Shown piece by piece: positions 4,795-5,477 of a stretch of DNA of 5,477 nucleotides (within the stretch, counting starts at the first letter, position 1; every line of letters starts with the position of its first letter). The stretch lies in the NCBI GenBank assembly GCA_041691015.1, contig JBEPVN010000116.1, forward strand, positions 1-5,477, given 5' to 3'. The translations under genes were made by a program, and so were the position numbers. The notes beneath the pieces are model-generated. The model was given only the letters and a program-made list of their open reading frames with translations, searched no databases and was not told the DNA's origin. This stretch comes from JBBSJT01 sp041691015 (GTDB lineage: Bacteria > Chlamydiota > Chlamydiia > Chlamydiales > Parachlamydiaceae).

Positions 4795-5291
4795 CAACCG
4801 CATTTATCGCTGAAATTTCCGCGTATGCCGTTGTTATCGTTTTTGATTTCTTTTTCCATTAGAAGGAGAATTTCCATTGTTTCGAAAAAAAGTTTTTCAA
4901 CGACCGGAATTTTGTCGAGGCATATTTTGACCGGAACAAGTTCGTTCAGCCTCTCTTCATAAATGCCTATCAAAGTTTGGTTGTTAGAAATTTGACGAAT
5001 TCTTGGGAGTTTTTCAGCAATTGCAGCTTTTATAATTTTTCGTATGATCTGATTGCAGTATAGGCTGCGAACAACAATTTGCTGGATCATGGAGATTTGA
5101 ATTTCGAATTGGCTAGGAATTGTAAGAAAAACCGGCGCATCATCAATTGTTTGTTGAATATTCCTGATTTGCTTGTCAACGTTGACGCCTGCTTCATTTG
5201 CAACATTGATCCATTTTGTAGTGGAGTCAGAAACTTCTTTTGTTTGAAGTTGTAGAAATTGTACAAAATTTTGAAAATTATTTTGAATCAT
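4794..5291 (-). CDS. Hypothetical helical protein, 165 aa, unrecognised family
   Basis: I do not recognise this protein. It has no signal peptide or clear membrane span. It looks mostly alpha-helical, with Gln/Asn/Ile-rich stretches: a first helical part at about 1-50 (MIQNNFQNFVQFLQLQ), a break at APVFLTIPSQ (52-61), a middle part at 62-96 ending in a basic run (IIRKIIKAAIAEKLPRIR), and a last amphipathic part at 104-150 (YEERLNELVPVKICLDKIP, EKLFFETMEILLLMEKEIK). The tail 151-165 is polar and probably disordered. ATG 5291 is preferred: GTGAG lies about eight bases before it. The GTG at 5303, part of that same sequence, has no SD of its own and would add only four residues. The gene is alone on its strand, tail-to-tail with the RNase gene. 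Length, base composition and an intact frame support a real gene. A host-interaction role in an intracellular bacterium is conceivable, but nothing here shows it. Confidence 0.72.
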   Translation of the reverse strand: MIQNNFQNFVQFLQLQTKEVSDSTTKWINVANEAGVNVDKQIRNIQQTIDDAPVFLTIPSQFEIQISMIQQIVVRSLYCNQIIRKIIKAAIAEKLPRIRQISNNQTLIGIYEERLNELVPVKICLDKIPVVEKLFFETMEILLLMEKEIKNDNNGIRGNFSDKCG

Positions 5292-5438
5292 ATATAGTCT
5301 CACATTATTTAAAATTTAAATGTTATAGGCCAATAATGTTAGATATATATAAACATTTATTTATTCACAAAAAAAAAGAAATTGGGGTGAAGATTGCCTT
5401 GAAATGTTGCCAAGATGTTACTAGCTTTTTTCAACAGA

Positions 5439-5457
5439 GAGGCTAAAGAGGCTAAAG
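5439..5457. repeat. 9-bp perfect tandem duplication
   Basis: GAGGCTAAA occurs twice in direct succession (5439-5447 and 5448-5456), followed by one more G. It lies in noncoding sequence between the 165-aa protein gene and the right edge, a few bases before a hairpin. Replication slippage is the simplest origin. Confidence 0.8.
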
Positions 5458-5459
5458 TA

Positions 5460-5476
5460 TCACCACGTTGTGGTGA
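5460..5476. repeat. Inverted repeat at the right edge, possible terminator cut by the window
   Basis: TCACCAC (5460-5466) and GTGGTGA (5470-5476) pair perfectly around the loop GTT. The window ends one base later, so whether a T-run follows on the plus strand cannot be seen. On the minus strand it is followed by TACTTTAGCC, which is not a clear T-run. It could be the terminator of a gene on the right or an operator-like palindrome. Confidence 0.5.
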
Positions 5477-5477
5477 A

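Noticed and set aside
5322..5370. Minus-strand promoter for the 165-aa protein gene (TATAAC at 5327-5322, or TTGTGA plus TATATC)
   Set aside because: Neither option combines a good -35, spacing and -10; AT-rich sequence gives such matches by chance.
5240..5446. Plus-strand frame of 68 codons at the right edge, including a shorter form from ATG 5336
   Set aside because: Its first part is antisense to the 165-aa protein gene. The rest is a translation of A/T-rich leader and the A9 run, with no convincing ribosome binding site. A real microprotein is not excluded.

Overview
The window is a compact, AT-rich, gene-dense piece of chromosome from a Gram-negative bacterium. A Kdo hydroxylase acts only on lipopolysaccharide Kdo, so the organism makes LPS. 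Low GC, short gaps, clear Shine-Dalgarno sequences and the gene mix fit an environmental chlamydia (Parachlamydiales-like) or an AT-rich intracellular gammaproteobacterium such as a Legionella relative. I lean towards the former, but the sequence alone does not settle it. I see no phage, IS, CRISPR, tRNA or rRNA.

Left half (103-2450, minus strand): four genes read leftwards and look like one operon. In transcription order they are a Kdo hydroxylase (KdoO family, 292 aa), a HAD-superfamily phosphatase (201 aa), a small hydrophobic membrane protein of unknown function (142 aa) and a short GGQ-motif release-factor-like protein (136 aa). The junctions are a 1-nt overlap (TAATG), a 23-nt gap holding a good ribosome binding site, and a 1-nt gap (TAAAATG). 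A possible terminator (about 58-92) follows the operon. A consensus-like minus-strand promoter (16-43) then faces a gene beyond the left edge.

Middle (2451-3316): a 130-nt divergent control region separates the KdoO operon from a rightward aquaporin-family channel (214 aa). The channel keeps both NPA motifs but has lost the arginine of the selectivity filter. A perfect 9-bp hairpin lies between it and the next gene.

Right half (3317-5477): a short RNase II/R-family enzyme (490 aa; catalytic RNB domain plus C-terminal S1 domain, no cold-shock domains) is read rightwards. It runs tail-to-tail, with only 4 nt between stop codons, into an unrecognised mainly helical 165-aa protein on the minus strand. 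The last 186 nt are AT-rich noncoding sequence with a 9-bp tandem repeat and a hairpin cut by the window edge.

The genes do not form one obvious pathway. The operon combines outer-membrane LPS modification with a probable ribosome-rescue factor, and the plus strand carries a solute channel and an RNA-decay enzyme. I found no convincing new multi-gene system. The most notable points are the aquaporin filter, the variant RNB active site and the resemblance of the GGQ protein to the mitochondrial rescue factor MTRFR.
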